Shown here: in pieces, positions 31,167 through 40,572 of the stretch
How positions within the stretch are numbered: position 1 is the stretch's first letter
How the letters are laid out: every line of letters begins with the position of its first letter
Assembly (NCBI GenBank): GCA_020849615.1
Contig: JADLFW010000016.1
Coordinates: forward strand, 1 to 64,000
Direction of reading: 5' to 3'
Source: Phycisphaerales bacterium
GTDB lineage: Bacteria > Planctomycetota > Phycisphaerae > Phycisphaerales > UBA1924
Length of the DNA stretch: 64,000 nucleotides
Program-made: the position numbers and the translations under genes
Notes under the pieces: generated by a model
What the model saw: the letters and a program-made list of their open reading frames with translations, nothing else
The model's database searches: none
Told to the model about the DNA's origin: nothing

Positions 31167-32207
31167 CTACAGCTGCCCGAGGAAGCGTACATCATTCTCG
31201 AACAGCAGCCGGATGTCGGGGATCGCGTACTTGCCCATCGCGAGCCGCTCGATGCCGAAGCCGAACGCGAAGCCCGTCCACTCCTCGGGGTCGATGCCGC
31301 AGGCCTCGAGCACCGCCGGGTCCACCATGCCGCACCCGCCCAGCTCCATCCAGCGCACCGGCTGGTCCTCCCGGAGCTGGATGCGCATATCGAACTCCGC
31401 CGAGGGCTCGGTGAACGGGAAGAAGCTGGGCCGCAGGCGCACCTCGGCCTCACGGCCGAAGTAGGCCCGGGCGAACTGGAAGAGCGTGGTCTTGAGGTCC
31501 GTCATCGTGACGCCGCGGTCGATGTAGAGGCCTTCGATCTGATGGAACATGAAGGAGTGCGTGGCGTCGACGGTGTCCGGGCGGTAGACGCGTCCCGGGG
31601 CGACAACCTTGATCGGCCCGGCGAGGCGGCCGCCGCCCGCGGCGACGGCCGCGTCCATGACGCGGATCTGCACGGTGCTGGTCTGCGAGCGGAGCATGCG
31701 CGGCTTGGTGAAGCGGCGCGGATCATCCACGTAGAAGTTGTCGATCGGGTCGCGGGCGGGGTGCCCATCGGGGATGTTCAGCTTGATGAAGTTGTGCTCG
31801 TCATCCTCGAGCTCGGGCCCGTCGGCGACGTCGAAGCCCATCCGCGCGAAGACCTCGACGAGTTCATCGCGGACGCGGGTGATGATGTGCCGGCGGCCGA
31901 TGGTCGAGGTGTCGATGAGGCCCGGCTCGGTCATGTCGATGCGCTCGGACGGCGGGGCCGGGGCCGCGGCGGCGTCGCCCTTGCGAGCGTTGAACGCCTC
32001 CTCGAGTTTCTGCTTGACCGTATTGAGGCGCTGGCCCACGGCCGGCTTCTGGTCCTTGGGAACATCCTTCAGCCCGGCCATGGCGGACTTGAGCCGGCCG
32101 TTGGCGCCCAGGTACGCGATGCGCCAGGCTTCGATGGCCGCGGGATCGGCGGCGGCGCCCAGTTCGGCCAAGGCGCGGGTTTCGAGTTGGTCGAGCATCT
32201 CCAGCAT
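31167..32207 (-). CDS. pheS: Phenylalanyl-tRNA synthetase alpha subunit
   Basis: A 346-residue class II synthetase subunit that charges tRNA-Phe together with PheT. It has the N-terminal coiled-coil tRNA-binding arm, motif 2 (FMFHQIEGLYIDRG, LRPSFFPFTEPSAEFDM) and motif 3 (GFAFGFGIERLAMGKYAIPD). The ATG at 32207 starts the family's usual N-terminus (MLEMLDQLETRAL). No pheT follows. A terminator at 32266-32294 separates it from rplQ, so it has its own transcription signals. Confidence 0.95.
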   Translation of the reverse strand: MLEMLDQLETRALAELGAAADPAAIEAWRIAYLGANGRLKSAMAGLKDVPKDQKPAVGQRLNTVKQKLEEAFNARKGDAAAAPAPPSERIDMTEPGLIDTSTIGRRHIITRVRDELVEVFARMGFDVADGPELEDDEHNFIKLNIPDGHPARDPIDNFYVDDPRRFTKPRMLRSQTSTVQIRVMDAAVAAGGGRLAGPIKVVAPGRVYRPDTVDATHSFMFHQIEGLYIDRGVTMTDLKTTLFQFARAYFGREAEVRLRPSFFPFTEPSAEFDMRIQLREDQPVRWMELGGCGMVDPAVLEACGIDPEEWTGFAFGFGIERLAMGKYAIPDIRLLFENDVRFLGQL

Positions 32208-32265
32208 GCCCGAAACTCTACCACGATGGATGGGCCCGGACCCCTGCGCGCGGCTCTCACCAGTG

Positions 32266-32294
32266 AAAAAGCCCACGGACGAGGGTCCGTGGGC
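32266..32294 (-). terminator. Terminator at the end of the ribosomal locus
   Basis: On the minus strand GCCCACGGAC-CCTC-GTCCGTGGGC, a perfect 10-bp stem, is followed by TTTTT. It lies 28 bases past the rplQ stop and should end the S10-spc-alpha transcript before pheS. Confidence 0.9.
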
Positions 32295-32321
32295 CTTGGG
32301 GTTGCGGTGAGCAGGATCGGC

Positions 32322-32942
32322 TCAGGACTTGGCCGATTCCTTGCGCAGCTTGGCGGCGTACGCGGTGCGGCGGTCGGCGGAGCGGCGGCGCGTGCTGAGC
32401 TTGCCGCTGCTGACCTCCGGGCCTTCCTCGTTGCCGACGAACTGGATGACGCAGAGCTCGGTGGCGTCGCCGACGCGGCGCCGGCCCAGCTTGATCACGC
32501 GGGTGTAGCCGCCGGGGCGGTCGCTGAACTGGGGCGCCACGTTCTCGAAGATGTGGCGGACGAGCTTGGGGCTCTTGCGCAGCTCGCCGTAGCGGTTGCG
32601 CTCGACCTGGGCGCTGTCGGGCACATCAAAGAAGCCGGAGGCCCGCTCCTTCATGCGCTCGACGTGCTCCTTCTCGCCGTCGCTGGCGGCCTTGGGCAGG
32701 TAGAGCCACTCGAAGCCTCGACGGTCGCCGCCCAGAAGGGCAACGACGCGGCGCCGGGCCGCAAGGTCCCCGCGCTTGGCGAGCGTGATGATCTTCTCGA
32801 CGAAGGGCTGGACCGCCTTGGCCTTGGGGATCGTCGTGGTGATCTGGCCGTGCTCGAACAGCCCGGCCGCCATGTTGCGGAGCATGGCCGTGCGGTGGGC
32901 GGTCTTGCGGTTGAGCCGGTAGCCGGCGCGACGGTGACGCAT
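32322..32942 (-). CDS. rplQ: 50S ribosomal protein L17
   Basis: A 206-residue L17, starting with the family's MRHRRAGYRLNRKTAHRTAMLRNM. It is much longer than the usual 115-130: about 50 residues are inserted after RGDLAARRRVVALL (about residues 70-118), the core resumes with GGYTRVIKLGRRRVGDA, and a basic tail follows. L17 sits near the peptide exit on the large subunit. Last gene of the ribosomal locus, 95 bp after rpoA and followed by a strong terminator. Confidence 0.93.
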   Translation of the reverse strand: MRHRRAGYRLNRKTAHRTAMLRNMAAGLFEHGQITTTIPKAKAVQPFVEKIITLAKRGDLAARRRVVALLGGDRRGFEWLYLPKAASDGEKEHVERMKERASGFFDVPDSAQVERNRYGELRKSPKLVRHIFENVAPQFSDRPGGYTRVIKLGRRRVGDATELCVIQFVGNEEGPEVSSGKLSTRRRSADRRTAYAAKLRKESAKS

Positions 32943-33037
32943 GGTACTTCTCCGAACGACCCGGGCCGGCGATCCGGCCGGGGAAAAAAGCGGTTGGAAC
33001 TATAGGCCCGTGTCCCGGCCGGTGCCGGGCCCGCGCC

Positions 33038-34054
33038 TCAGCCCTGGACCTCCGACTTGGCGGCGTTGAACCCCTCGGGCAGCTGCATGCCCAGGTCCAG
33101 GCTGAGATCCTGGAGCTTGCGCTTGACCTCGCGGAGGCTGGTGCGGCCGAAGGAGCGGAGCTTGAGCAGGTCGGCGTCGGATTGAGTGACCAGCTGGGCC
33201 ACGGTCTCGATGCGGGCCGACTCGAGGCAGTTGCTGGCCCGGACCGAGAGCTCCAGGTCGCTGATGGGCATGTTGAGCTTGCGGATGAGGTCCTCATCGA
33301 CCTCGGCGGCGGCGGCCGCCTCGTCGCTGACCCGGTCGTCGCCCATCTCGAAGTACTGGACGAAGGGGTTGAGGTGCTTGCGGAGAATCTTGGCGGCCTC
33401 GACCATCGCCATCTCGGGCGTGACGGTGCCGTTGGTCCACACCTCGAGCGTGAGGCGGTCGTAGTTGGTGCGCTGGCCGACGCGGGTGTCCTCGACCTTG
33501 TAGCGGACGCGCTGCACGGGCGAGTAGATCGCGTCGACGTGGATCAGGCCGATCTCCTGCTCGTCGTTGTCGTTGTACTGCTCGCTGGCGGGGACGTAGC
33601 CGCGGCCCTTGGCGACGCGCAGCTCCATCTCGAAGTCGACCTTCTCGGTCAGGGTCGCGATGATGAGATCCTTGTTCAGGATCGTCACCGCGGTGTCGGC
33701 CTCGATGAGATCGGCGGTGACCTCGCCGGGCCCGCGGGCCGCGAGCTTCATGGTCCGCGGCTCGTCGCCCTCGAGCTTCACGACCAGGTTCTTGATGTTG
33801 AGGACGATGTCGGTGACATCCTCCATGACGCCCGGGATCGAGCTGAACTCGTGCTGGGCGCCCTTGATCTTGACGGCGGTGACGGCGGCCCCCTCGAGGG
33901 AGCTGAGCAGCACGCGCCGCAGGCTGTTGCCCAGCGTGGTGCCGAAGCCGCGCTCGAAGGGCTCGATGATGAACCGGCCGTAGACATCGCTCTTGAACTT
34001 CGGATCCGTGATGACCCGGTTGGGCAGCTCAAGCCCGCGCCAGCGAACTCGCAT
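33038..34054 (-). CDS. rpoA: RNA polymerase alpha subunit
   Basis: A 338-residue alpha subunit. The N-terminal assembly domain (1-235) shows FIIEPFERGFGTTLGNSLRR and AVTAVKIKGAQHEFSSIPGV; the C-terminal DNA- and activator-binding domain (about 260-330) has ISDLELSVRASNCLESARI and LLKLRSFGRTSLREVKRKL. Length is normal. It lies between rpsK and rplQ; rpsD, often found between rpsK and rpoA, is not here. Confidence 0.97.
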   Translation of the reverse strand: MRVRWRGLELPNRVITDPKFKSDVYGRFIIEPFERGFGTTLGNSLRRVLLSSLEGAAVTAVKIKGAQHEFSSIPGVMEDVTDIVLNIKNLVVKLEGDEPRTMKLAARGPGEVTADLIEADTAVTILNKDLIIATLTEKVDFEMELRVAKGRGYVPASEQYNDNDEQEIGLIHVDAIYSPVQRVRYKVEDTRVGQRTNYDRLTLEVWTNGTVTPEMAMVEAAKILRKHLNPFVQYFEMGDDRVSDEAAAAAEVDEDLIRKLNMPISDLELSVRASNCLESARIETVAQLVTQSDADLLKLRSFGRTSLREVKRKLQDLSLDLGMQLPEGFNAAKSEVQG

Positions 34055-34208
34055 GGTTCGATCTCTCGTTCAGCAGTCCCTTGGGGAGAGTCGCGCCGGC
34101 TCTCGGGACCGCCCGCCCTGCTGAGCAGCGGCGTCCCTTCTGTCCGGCGGCTCGCGGAAATGTCAGACGCGGGGATCGGTCCAAGACCGGGCCCCGTGGA
34201 ACAGCGGA

Positions 34209-34583
34209 TCAGACGCGGCGGCGCTTGCGGGGGCGGCAGCCGTTGTGGGGAACCGGGGTGTGGTCCTCGATGGCCATGACCCGCAGGCCCGAGCTGACCA
34301 GGCCCGTCACCGCCGACTCGCGGCCGGCGCCGGAGCCCTTGATGCGGATCTCGATCTCGCTCATGCCCATCTTGCGGGCCTTGGAACCGACGGTCTCGCC
34401 CGCGCGGGTGGCGGCGAAGGGGGTGCTCTTGCGGGCGCCCTTGAAGCCCATCGTGCCGGCCGAGTCCCAGGCGACGGTCTCGCCGTTGACATCGGTGATC
34501 GTCACGATCGTATTGTTCTGGGTCGCCTTGATGTGGGCGACGCCACGGACGACGTTCTTGCGGACCTTGCCCTTCTTCGCCAT
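34209..34583 (-). CDS. rpsK: 30S ribosomal protein S11
   Basis: A 124-residue protein of usual length, with [21 protein letters not shown], the AATRAGE segment and the C-terminal [19 protein letters not shown]11 forms part of the platform of the small subunit near the mRNA exit. Followed by 154 bp without a gene before rpoA. Confidence 0.97.
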   Translation of the reverse strand: MAKKGKVRKNVVRGVAHIKATQNNTIVTITDVNGETVAWDSAGTMGFKGARKSTPFAATRAGETVGSKARKMGMSEIEIRIKGSGAGRESAVTGLVSSGLRVMAIEDHTPVPHNGCRPRKRRRV

Positions 34584-34668
34584 CGGTTCCTCCGCGGATC
34601 AGCCGACACGGTGTGTCGTCCCCGCTGCCTGAGATGCTCTCTTGAAACCCGCGCCCGTGCGTCAGGCG

Positions 34669-35049
34669 TTACTTGGCCTTCACGCCCTTCTTGCCGGCGA
34701 CGGTCTTCTTCCTGCCCTTGCGCGTGCGGGCGTTGGACTTGGTGCGCTGGCCGCGGGCGGGCAGGCCCTTGCGGTGCCGGTCGCCGCGGTAGGACCGGAT
34801 GTCCTTCAGCCGCTGGATGTTCTGCTGGACCTGGCGGCGCAGGGCGCCTTCCACCAGGAAGTTGGAGTCGATGATCGAGTTGATCTGCGCCAGCTGGAGC
34901 TCCGTGAGCTTGTTGGAGCGCGTATCGGGATCGATCTGCGCCTCGGACAGGATGTCCTTGGCGTACTTGTCGCCGATGCCGTGGATGTACTGCAGGGCGA
35001 AGAGGATCTTCTTCTTGTCGGGGACGTCGATACCGGCGATACGTGGCAC
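34669..35049 (-). CDS. rpsM: 30S ribosomal protein S13
   Basis: A 126-residue protein starting with [36 protein letters not shown], and the basic tail [25 protein letters not shown] split over its last helix. It contacts P-site tRNA in the head of the small subunit. Follows rpmJ by 16 bp. Confidence 0.97.
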   Translation of the reverse strand: MPRIAGIDVPDKKKILFALQYIHGIGDKYAKDILSEAQIDPDTRSNKLTELQLAQINSIIDSNFLVEGALRRQVQQNIQRLKDIRSYRGDRHRKGLPARGQRTKSNARTRKGRKKTVAGKKGVKAK

Positions 35050-35065
35050 GTCGTACTCCTCGGGC

Positions 35066-35182
35066 TCAGCCCTGGACCTGCTTGTGCTTCGGGTCGGCCT
35101 TGCAGATCACCCGCACCTTGCCCTTGCGGCGCACGATCTGGCAACTGTTGCAAATCCGCCGAACGCTGGCTTTGACCTTCAT
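35066..35182 (-). CDS. rpmJ: 50S ribosomal protein L36
   Basis: A 38-residue protein read directly from the minus strand: [38 protein letters not shown]. The zinc ligands CNSC, a later Cys and His are kept (Cys11, Cys14, Cys27, His33), so this is the zinc-binding form. It occupies its usual place between infA and rpsM. Confidence 0.95.
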   Translation of the reverse strand: MKVKASVRRICNSCQIVRRKGKVRVICKADPKHKQVQG

Positions 35183-35305
35183 GAAAACACCTTCCCGGGG
35201 CAGTCGCCCGAATGGGCCGGAATAGTAGACCGCCCGACACTGTGAGTCATCTGTCCGGGCGAATCCTGCTTGCCCATCCGCGCCGGCCCACCGTGGCCGG
35301 GCCGC

Positions 35306-35530
35306 TCAGTGCCTGAACGTGATCCGCGCCTTGCTGAGGTCGTAGGGGCTCATCTCGACCGTGACGCGGTCCCCCGGCAGGATGCGGATGTAGTTCATCC
35401 GCATCTTCCCCGACACGTACGCGAGCACCTCGGTCTTCTGCTCGTTGGGCAGCCGGACCTTGAACATGGCGTTGGGGAGAGCCTCCACCACCACCGCCTC
35501 GAATGTGAACTTGTCGTCCGTCTTGGCCAT
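35306..35530 (-). CDS. infA: Translation initiation factor IF-1
   Basis: A 74-residue OB-fold protein: [39 protein letters not shown] and the ending KARITFRH. The ATG at 35530 gives the normal MAKTDDKF start, though in-frame ATGs at 35560 and 35578 could add a short lead; the SD-like AAAGGGAA lies close to 35530. It follows secY after a 264-bp gap; map and adk, often found here, are absent. Confidence 0.94.
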   Translation of the reverse strand: MAKTDDKFTFEAVVVEALPNAMFKVRLPNEQKTEVLAYVSGKMRMNYIRILPGDRVTVEMSPYDLSKARITFRH

Positions 35531-35794
35531 ATTCCCTTTCGGCGCCGCCGCGGTACCCATCGCCCCGGCAACAGGCACGCCGGCGGCCGTCCGATCCGTC
35601 CATTACCCGAACGCGGGCCGCCGAACAGCGGCCCGTCGATGCTCTGATTGATGGCGTCCACCCACCGCCAAGTCAACCCACGGACCGGGGGGACCTCCGA
35701 TCGAGGAACTCGCCCCGTCCCCACCGCAGCCCCGCGACCCCCACGACCCCCACGACCTCCACGACCCCCGGCGAGCCCCGGAATGACGCGCCGC

Positions 35795-37186
35795 TCAGCC
35801 GCGGGCGCTGCGCATCCTCGGGCTGGTGCCGTCCTCGCCGCCGCTGAGGAAGCCGGCGTAGTTGCGCATCAGCAGGTTGGCCTCCACCCGTTGGAGGAAG
35901 TCCAGGCTCACCGACACCACGATCAGCAGCCCCGTGCCCCCCAGGAACTGTGTCACCGCGTAGTCGATCTTCAGGTTCTTGTTCACCACCATCGGCAACA
36001 CCGCGATCAGCGACAGGAACGCCGCGCCCACGAACGTGATGCGGTTCATGACCGTCTCGAGGTACTCGGCGGTGCGCGGGCCCGGCCGCAGCCCCGGGAT
36101 GAACGACCCGTGGTCGCGGAGCTGCTTGCTCATCTCCTCCGGGTTGAACTGGACCGTGATCCAGAAATAGCTGAAGAAGTAGACCATCACGATGTAGAGC
36201 ATGACGTAGGGGAACTCGCCGGGATGGAAGTTGTCCGCCAGCCAGCGGAAGAGGCCGTACGCCCCGCCGCGCGATGAGGTGTTCAGCGCATCGGCGATGC
36301 CGGTGAAGATCACGCTCGGGAAGAGCATGAGCGAGGAGGCGAACACGATCGGCATGACGCCGCCGTGGTTGATCCGCAGCGGCAGGTAGCTGCGCTGCCC
36401 GCCGAAGACCCGCCGGCCCCTCGTGTGCTTGGCCTGCTGCACCGGGATCCGCCGCTGGGCCACCGTCATCAGCACCGAGCCGGCGATCACGCCCACGAAG
36501 CCCGTCGCGAGCATCAGCAGCCCGCCCCAGCCCATCTTGCCATCCTCGCCCGGGCCGAAGTTGTTGACGACCCACATGAGCGCCTCGGGCATGCGGGCCA
36601 GGATACCCGCCATGATGATCATCGACATGCCGTTGCCGATGCCGAAGCGGTCGATCTGCTCGCCCAGCCACATCAGGAAGACCGTGCCGCCGGTGAGCAC
36701 CGCCGTCGCCATGATCCAGTAGAGCGGGTTCTGGGCGTAGGACGGGTACACCATCCCCATCCGGACCATGTACTGGATCCACATCATGCCTTGCACGATG
36801 CACAGCGCCACGGTCGCGTAGCGCGTCCACTCCATGATCTTCTGCCGGCCCGTCGGGCCTTCCTCCTGCAGCTTCTTGAGCTGGGGGAGCACCGAGGCCA
36901 GCAGCTGGAAGATGATGCCGGCCGTGATGTAGGGCATGATGCCCAGGCCGAAGATCGTCGACTGCGAGAAGGCGCCGCCCGAGAACACCGAGATGTAGGA
37001 ACTGATCTGCCCCAGGGCCGAGCCGCTCTGGGTCTGCTGCTGGAAGTGCTCCTTCAGCAGCGAGTCGTTCACGCCCGGCAGCGGGATCCAGTACCCGACG
37101 CGGTACACGATCAGCATCGCCAGCGTGAACAGGAGCTTGTTGCGCAGCTCGGGGATCTTGAAGACGTTAACGAGCGTCTGGATCAT
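35795..37186 (-). CDS. secY: Protein translocase subunit SecY
   Basis: A 463-residue polytopic protein forming the export channel with SecE and SecG. Ten membrane segments can be traced; family segments include LLFTLAMLIVYRVGYWIPLPGV at the start, SIFSGGAFS-like VFSGGAFSQSTIFGLGIMPYITA, and late YFFSYFWITVQFNPEEMSKQL. It has a slightly longer C-terminus than usual. Lies in the spc part of the locus between rplO and infA. Confidence 0.97.
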   Translation of the reverse strand: MIQTLVNVFKIPELRNKLLFTLAMLIVYRVGYWIPLPGVNDSLLKEHFQQQTQSGSALGQISSYISVFSGGAFSQSTIFGLGIMPYITAGIIFQLLASVLPQLKKLQEEGPTGRQKIMEWTRYATVALCIVQGMMWIQYMVRMGMVYPSYAQNPLYWIMATAVLTGGTVFLMWLGEQIDRFGIGNGMSMIIMAGILARMPEALMWVVNNFGPGEDGKMGWGGLLMLATGFVGVIAGSVLMTVAQRRIPVQQAKHTRGRRVFGGQRSYLPLRINHGGVMPIVFASSLMLFPSVIFTGIADALNTSSRGGAYGLFRWLADNFHPGEFPYVMLYIVMVYFFSYFWITVQFNPEEMSKQLRDHGSFIPGLRPGPRTAEYLETVMNRITFVGAAFLSLIAVLPMVVNKNLKIDYAVTQFLGGTGLLIVVSVSLDFLQRVEANLLMRNYAGFLSGGEDGTSPRMRSARG

Positions 37187-37286
37187 CCGATGTCGTCTCC
37201 GCCGGCCCGCGTACGCGCACCGACAGCGCCGCGCGACCCGATCAAACCGGCCCGTAGTCTACGCCCGCCGGTGGTCGGCCCGGCGA

Positions 37287-37922
37287 TCACTTGGCCTTGC
37301 CGCCCTTGGCGGGCTTGGCGTCCGCCGCGGGCTCCGCGGCCTCGGCCTTGGCCTTCTCCGCGGCCGGCTTCTTGCCGCCGCGGTTCAACTTCTTCGTCAG
37401 CTTCTTGGGGGAGCGGTCCTCGGAGTTGCGGTCGACGCCGCGCACCATGTCGCGACGCGTTCCCGACTCCGTCACCGAGCCGCCCGCACCCGTCACGGCC
37501 TGCCGGGCCTTGCCCGACACGCGGGCCGCGGTCACGCTCAGCTTCACCTTCAGCCCGCCCTCGGGGACGTTGCCCAGGATCTTCAGGTCCCGGCTGTCAT
37601 CGCGGACCAGGCCCGCCTCGATCAGCCGGGCCACGTTCACATCCCCGCCCTTGGCGAAGAGCGGATGGGCCACGATGTCCGAGAGGTTGACGATCCAGAA
37701 GTGCGTCTTGAACGGCGCGTTGGTGAAGCCGAACTTGGCGATCCGGCGGAAGAACGGCATCTGCCCGCCCTCGAACGCCTTCTTGGCGCTCGTGCCCGAG
37801 CGGCTGCCGGCGCCCTTGTTGCCCCGGCCCGACTGCTTGCCGTGCCCGCTGCCCTCGCCGCGACCGACTCGCTTGCGGTTCTTGTACTTCCCCGCCTGGG
37901 CGGTGATGTCGTGGATCATCAT
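37287..37922 (-). CDS. rplO: 50S ribosomal protein L15
   Basis: A 211-residue L15. The core (1-150) has KNRKRVGRGEGSGHGKQSGRG and TSAKKAFEGGQMPFFRRIAKFG. The C-terminal 60 residues are an extra tail rich in Lys, Ala, Glu and Pro, longer than the usual 145-residue family member. Preceded directly by rpsE; the 98-bp gap has no room for rpmD (L30). Confidence 0.95.
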   Translation of the reverse strand: MMIHDITAQAGKYKNRKRVGRGEGSGHGKQSGRGNKGAGSRSGTSAKKAFEGGQMPFFRRIAKFGFTNAPFKTHFWIVNLSDIVAHPLFAKGGDVNVARLIEAGLVRDDSRDLKILGNVPEGGLKVKLSVTAARVSGKARQAVTGAGGSVTESGTRRDMVRGVDRNSEDRSPKKLTKKLNRGGKKPAAEKAKAEAAEPAADAKPAKGGKAK

Positions 37923-38020
37923 GGCCGTTCACCTCGATCGGCGGGCCGCGCTGCGGCCCGGCATTCAACTGATTTCCGCATCCCGCCCGCCCGCCGGGCC
38001 TGTCACGCTCACCGCTCCGG

Positions 38021-38758
38021 TTACGCCGGGCCCGGGGCCGAATCGGCCGCCGTGGGCGGTCCGCCCGCCGCAGGCTGGGCGGCATGACCGCCCTGCCCGC
38101 CACCCTGACCGCCATGACCCCCGCCGCCGCCACCACGCGGTCCGCGGCGACCGCCGCCCCCTCGACCCTTGCGGTCCTGGCCGACCGTGTTGACGGGCCC
38201 GCGCATCTTTTCCTTGGTGGCCGTCGGCATGAACTGCCGGCCGCGCTCGATCTTGACCTCGATGTCGGTCTCGGGAAGCGTCAGTCCGCGGTTCTTGCCG
38301 ATCTGCTCGCGGCGGCGGAGCTTGGCCAGACCGTCGAACACGGCCTTGACCATGTTGGCGGAGTTGGTCGACCCGTAGCACTTGGTGAGGCAGTCGGTCA
38401 CGCCGGCCATCTCGAGGATGGCGCGGACGGTGCCGCCCGCCACGACGCCGGTGCCGGGCGAGGCCGGGATGAGCCGGACCTTGGAGGCGGAGAACTTGCC
38501 CTCAACCTCGTGCGGGACCGTCCGGCCCGCCATCGGGACGGTGATCATCGCCCGGCGGGCGTACTTCTGCGCCTTCTCGACGGCGGAGGGGACTTCGTTG
38601 GACTTGCCGTAGCCGAAGCCCACCTTGCCGCGTCGGTCGCCCACGATGACCAGGGCGCCGAAGCTGAAGCGGCGGCCGCCCTTGACGGTCGCGGAGGTGC
38701 GGTACACCCCCACCGTCGTGGACTCGATATGACTCGTTTCGTCGAGGATCTCGGGCAT
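38021..38758 (-). CDS. rpsE: 30S ribosomal protein S5
   Basis: A 245-residue S5. The conserved part (about 10-185) shows RTSATVKGGRRFSFGALVIVG, GKVGFGYGKSNEVPSAVEKA and ASPGTGVVAGGTVRAILEMAG. A Gly/Arg/Ala/Pro-rich tail of about 55 residues extends it beyond the usual 165. S5 helps accuracy and mRNA unwinding at the entry channel. Confidence 0.95.
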   Translation of the reverse strand: MPEILDETSHIESTTVGVYRTSATVKGGRRFSFGALVIVGDRRGKVGFGYGKSNEVPSAVEKAQKYARRAMITVPMAGRTVPHEVEGKFSASKVRLIPASPGTGVVAGGTVRAILEMAGVTDCLTKCYGSTNSANMVKAVFDGLAKLRRREQIGKNRGLTLPETDIEVKIERGRQFMPTATKEKMRGPVNTVGQDRKGRGGGGRRGPRGGGGGGHGGQGGGQGGHAAQPAAGGPPTAADSAPGPA

Positions 38759-38811
38759 GTCGTTTCTCTGTGCGGAGCCCCTGGCGGGGCCCGGTGGGAA
38801 CTACCGCTGAC

Positions 38812-39177
38812 TCAGAAACTCAGGCCGGCCTTGCGGGCGGCCTCGGCGAGGGCCTTCACGCGGCCGTGGTACTTGAACCCGCCGCGGTCGAAGACCACCT
38901 GGGTGACGCCCTTGGCCTTGGCCCGCTCGGCGAGCTTGGCGCCGACCAGCGTGGCGGCCTGGGCGTTGCCGGTCTTGTCCCCGGCGCCGACATCCTTCTC
39001 GGCCGTGGAGGCGGCGGCGAGGGTGCGGCCGTCCAGGTCGTCGATGATCTGGGCGTAGATGTGGTGTACCGACTTGTAGACGCTGAGGCGGGGGCGCTCG
39101 GGCGTTCCGGTGATCCGCTTGCGGATCCCGATGCGGCGGCGGTTCCGCCTGATCGACTTGTCGCGCTGCTTATCCAT
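38812..39177 (-). CDS. rplR: 50S ribosomal protein L18
   Basis: A 121-residue protein of usual length: [27 protein letters not shown] split, [20 protein letters not shown] and [22 protein letters not shown]. It binds 5S rRNA with L5. Spaced 63 bp after rplF. Confidence 0.96.
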   Translation of the reverse strand: MDKQRDKSIRRNRRRIGIRKRITGTPERPRLSVYKSVHHIYAQIIDDLDGRTLAAASTAEKDVGAGDKTGNAQAATLVGAKLAERAKAKGVTQVVFDRGGFKYHGRVKALAEAARKAGLSF

Positions 39178-39240
39178 GACGTGCCACCTTGCTGCGTGCC
39201 GTTGAAATCAACCCGATCACCCGTGCCGGTTCTGACCGGA

Positions 39241-39792
39241 TCAGGCGCCGAACTGCTTGCCCTGCTTCTTCTTGATGACTTCCTCGAGGTACTTGACGCC
39301 CTTGCCGTTGTACGGCTCGGGCTTGCGCTTGGCCCGCGTCGCCGACGCGAACTGCATGACCTGCTGCTTGTCGGGCCCGGAGACCTTGACGATCTGCTTG
39401 TCGACCGCCACGGTCACCCCGTCGGGGATGTCCATGAAGATCGGGTTGGCGAAGCCGACCGAGAGCTTGAGCTTCTTGCCCTGGACCGCGGCGGTCCAGC
39501 CCACGCCGACCACCTCGAGGGAACGCTCGTACCCCTTGGTGACGCCCTCGACCATGTTGCGGAGGTGGGCCCGCGTCGAGCCCCACAGGGCCCGCGCCAG
39601 CCGGTTCTCGGCGTCCTTCTCGTCGATCGAGCAGGTGATCGATTTCTCGCTCTCGGTCCAGGCGACCTTCACCTCGGGCCGGTGGGTGAGGGACAGCTTG
39701 CCCTTGGGGCCTTCGATGTTGACGGTGTGGTCCTTGATGGAGACCTTCACGCCCGCGGGCACCGCGACTGGCTTTTTTCCGATCCTCGACAT
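39241..39792 (-). CDS. rplF: 50S ribosomal protein L6
   Basis: A 183-residue protein with two repeated L6 domains: MSRIGKKPVAVPAGVKVSIK at the start and the conserved C-terminal region ASATRAKRKPEPYNGKGVKY. Normal length. It lies near the factor-binding centre of the large subunit. Confidence 0.97.
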   Translation of the reverse strand: MSRIGKKPVAVPAGVKVSIKDHTVNIEGPKGKLSLTHRPEVKVAWTESEKSITCSIDEKDAENRLARALWGSTRAHLRNMVEGVTKGYERSLEVVGVGWTAAVQGKKLKLSVGFANPIFMDIPDGVTVAVDKQIVKVSGPDKQQVMQFASATRAKRKPEPYNGKGVKYLEEVIKKKQGKQFGA

Positions 39793-39864
39793 CTTCTTCC
39801 GCTCCTTCGCGTGCGGCTCACCGGACGGCTGCGCCCCGGGCTTCCGCGATCACTGGTCCTGTCC

Positions 39865-40263
39865 TTACGCCACCGTGCACAGCAGCTCGCCGCCCACCCG
39901 CTCGGTGCGGGCCTTGCGGTCGCTGAACACGCCCTTGCTCGTCGAGACGATCGCGATCCCCAGGCCCTGCACCGGCTTGGGGAGGTCCTCGCAGCCGCGG
40001 TACACGCGGCAGCCCGGCTTGCTCTCGCGCTTCAGGCTGTGGAGCACGGGCTCCCCGCCCTCGCCGTAGCGCAGGCGGACCTTGATGATGCCCGAACGGC
40101 CGTCGTCGATGACGTCAAAGCCGTTGATGTAGCCCTCGTCCTGGAGCACCTGCGCGATGCCGCGGCAGACCTTGCTGTTGAGGCAGGTCACTTCCTTGGC
40201 GCGATTGCGCAGGGCGTTGCGGATCCGGGTCAGCATGTCCGCGATTGGGTCGCCGATCGCCAT
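39865..40263 (-). CDS. rpsH: 30S ribosomal protein S8
   Basis: A 132-residue protein of usual length: GDPIADMLTRIRNALRNRAK, GYINGFDVIDDGRSGIIKVRL, and the C-terminal GLGIAIVSTSKGVFSDRKAR. It binds the central domain of 16S rRNA and often represses the spc operon. Confidence 0.97.
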   Translation of the reverse strand: MAIGDPIADMLTRIRNALRNRAKEVTCLNSKVCRGIAQVLQDEGYINGFDVIDDGRSGIIKVRLRYGEGGEPVLHSLKRESKPGCRVYRGCEDLPKPVQGLGIAIVSTSKGVFSDRKARTERVGGELLCTVA

Positions 40264-40342
40264 TCTCAGTCCCTCGACTCGTCCGGACGCCCGACGGCGA
40301 CCGGCACGCTTGCTAAGCCTCTAACTCCGAACGTGGATCCAC

Positions 40343-40528
40343 TCACCAACTGGCCTTGCGCATCCCCGGGATCTTGCCCTCCAGGGCGAGCTTCCGGAGC
40401 ATGATCCGGCTGATGCGGAACTTGCGGTACACACCGCGGGCCCGCCCCGTCAACTCGCACCGGCGCACCAGCCGAGAGCTGAACTTGGGGGGCCGCCTGG
40501 TCTTGGCCATCTGCGCTTTGGTCGTCAT
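40343..40528 (-). CDS. rpsN: 30S ribosomal protein S14, short form without zinc site
   Basis: A 61-residue protein with the size of the zinc-type S14 and its C-terminal [19 protein letters not shown] and [10 protein letters not shown]. In zinc forms two CxxC pairs are expected; here only one Cys remains (RRCELTGR), and the second pair is replaced (FRISRIML). So it is a short, cysteine-poor S14. Placed normally between rplE and rpsH. Confidence 0.93.
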   Translation of the reverse strand: MTTKAQMAKTRRPPKFSSRLVRRCELTGRARGVYRKFRISRIMLRKLALEGKIPGMRKASW

Positions 40529-40572
40529 CTCATCGAACTCCCATCAACCGGGCCGGGGGCCCCGATTTCTGC

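Noticed and set aside
30912..33005. Very long plus-strand open frame opposite pheS and rplQ
   Set aside because: It is antisense to certain genes; GC-rich codon bias leaves the opposite strand open. No domain is seen.
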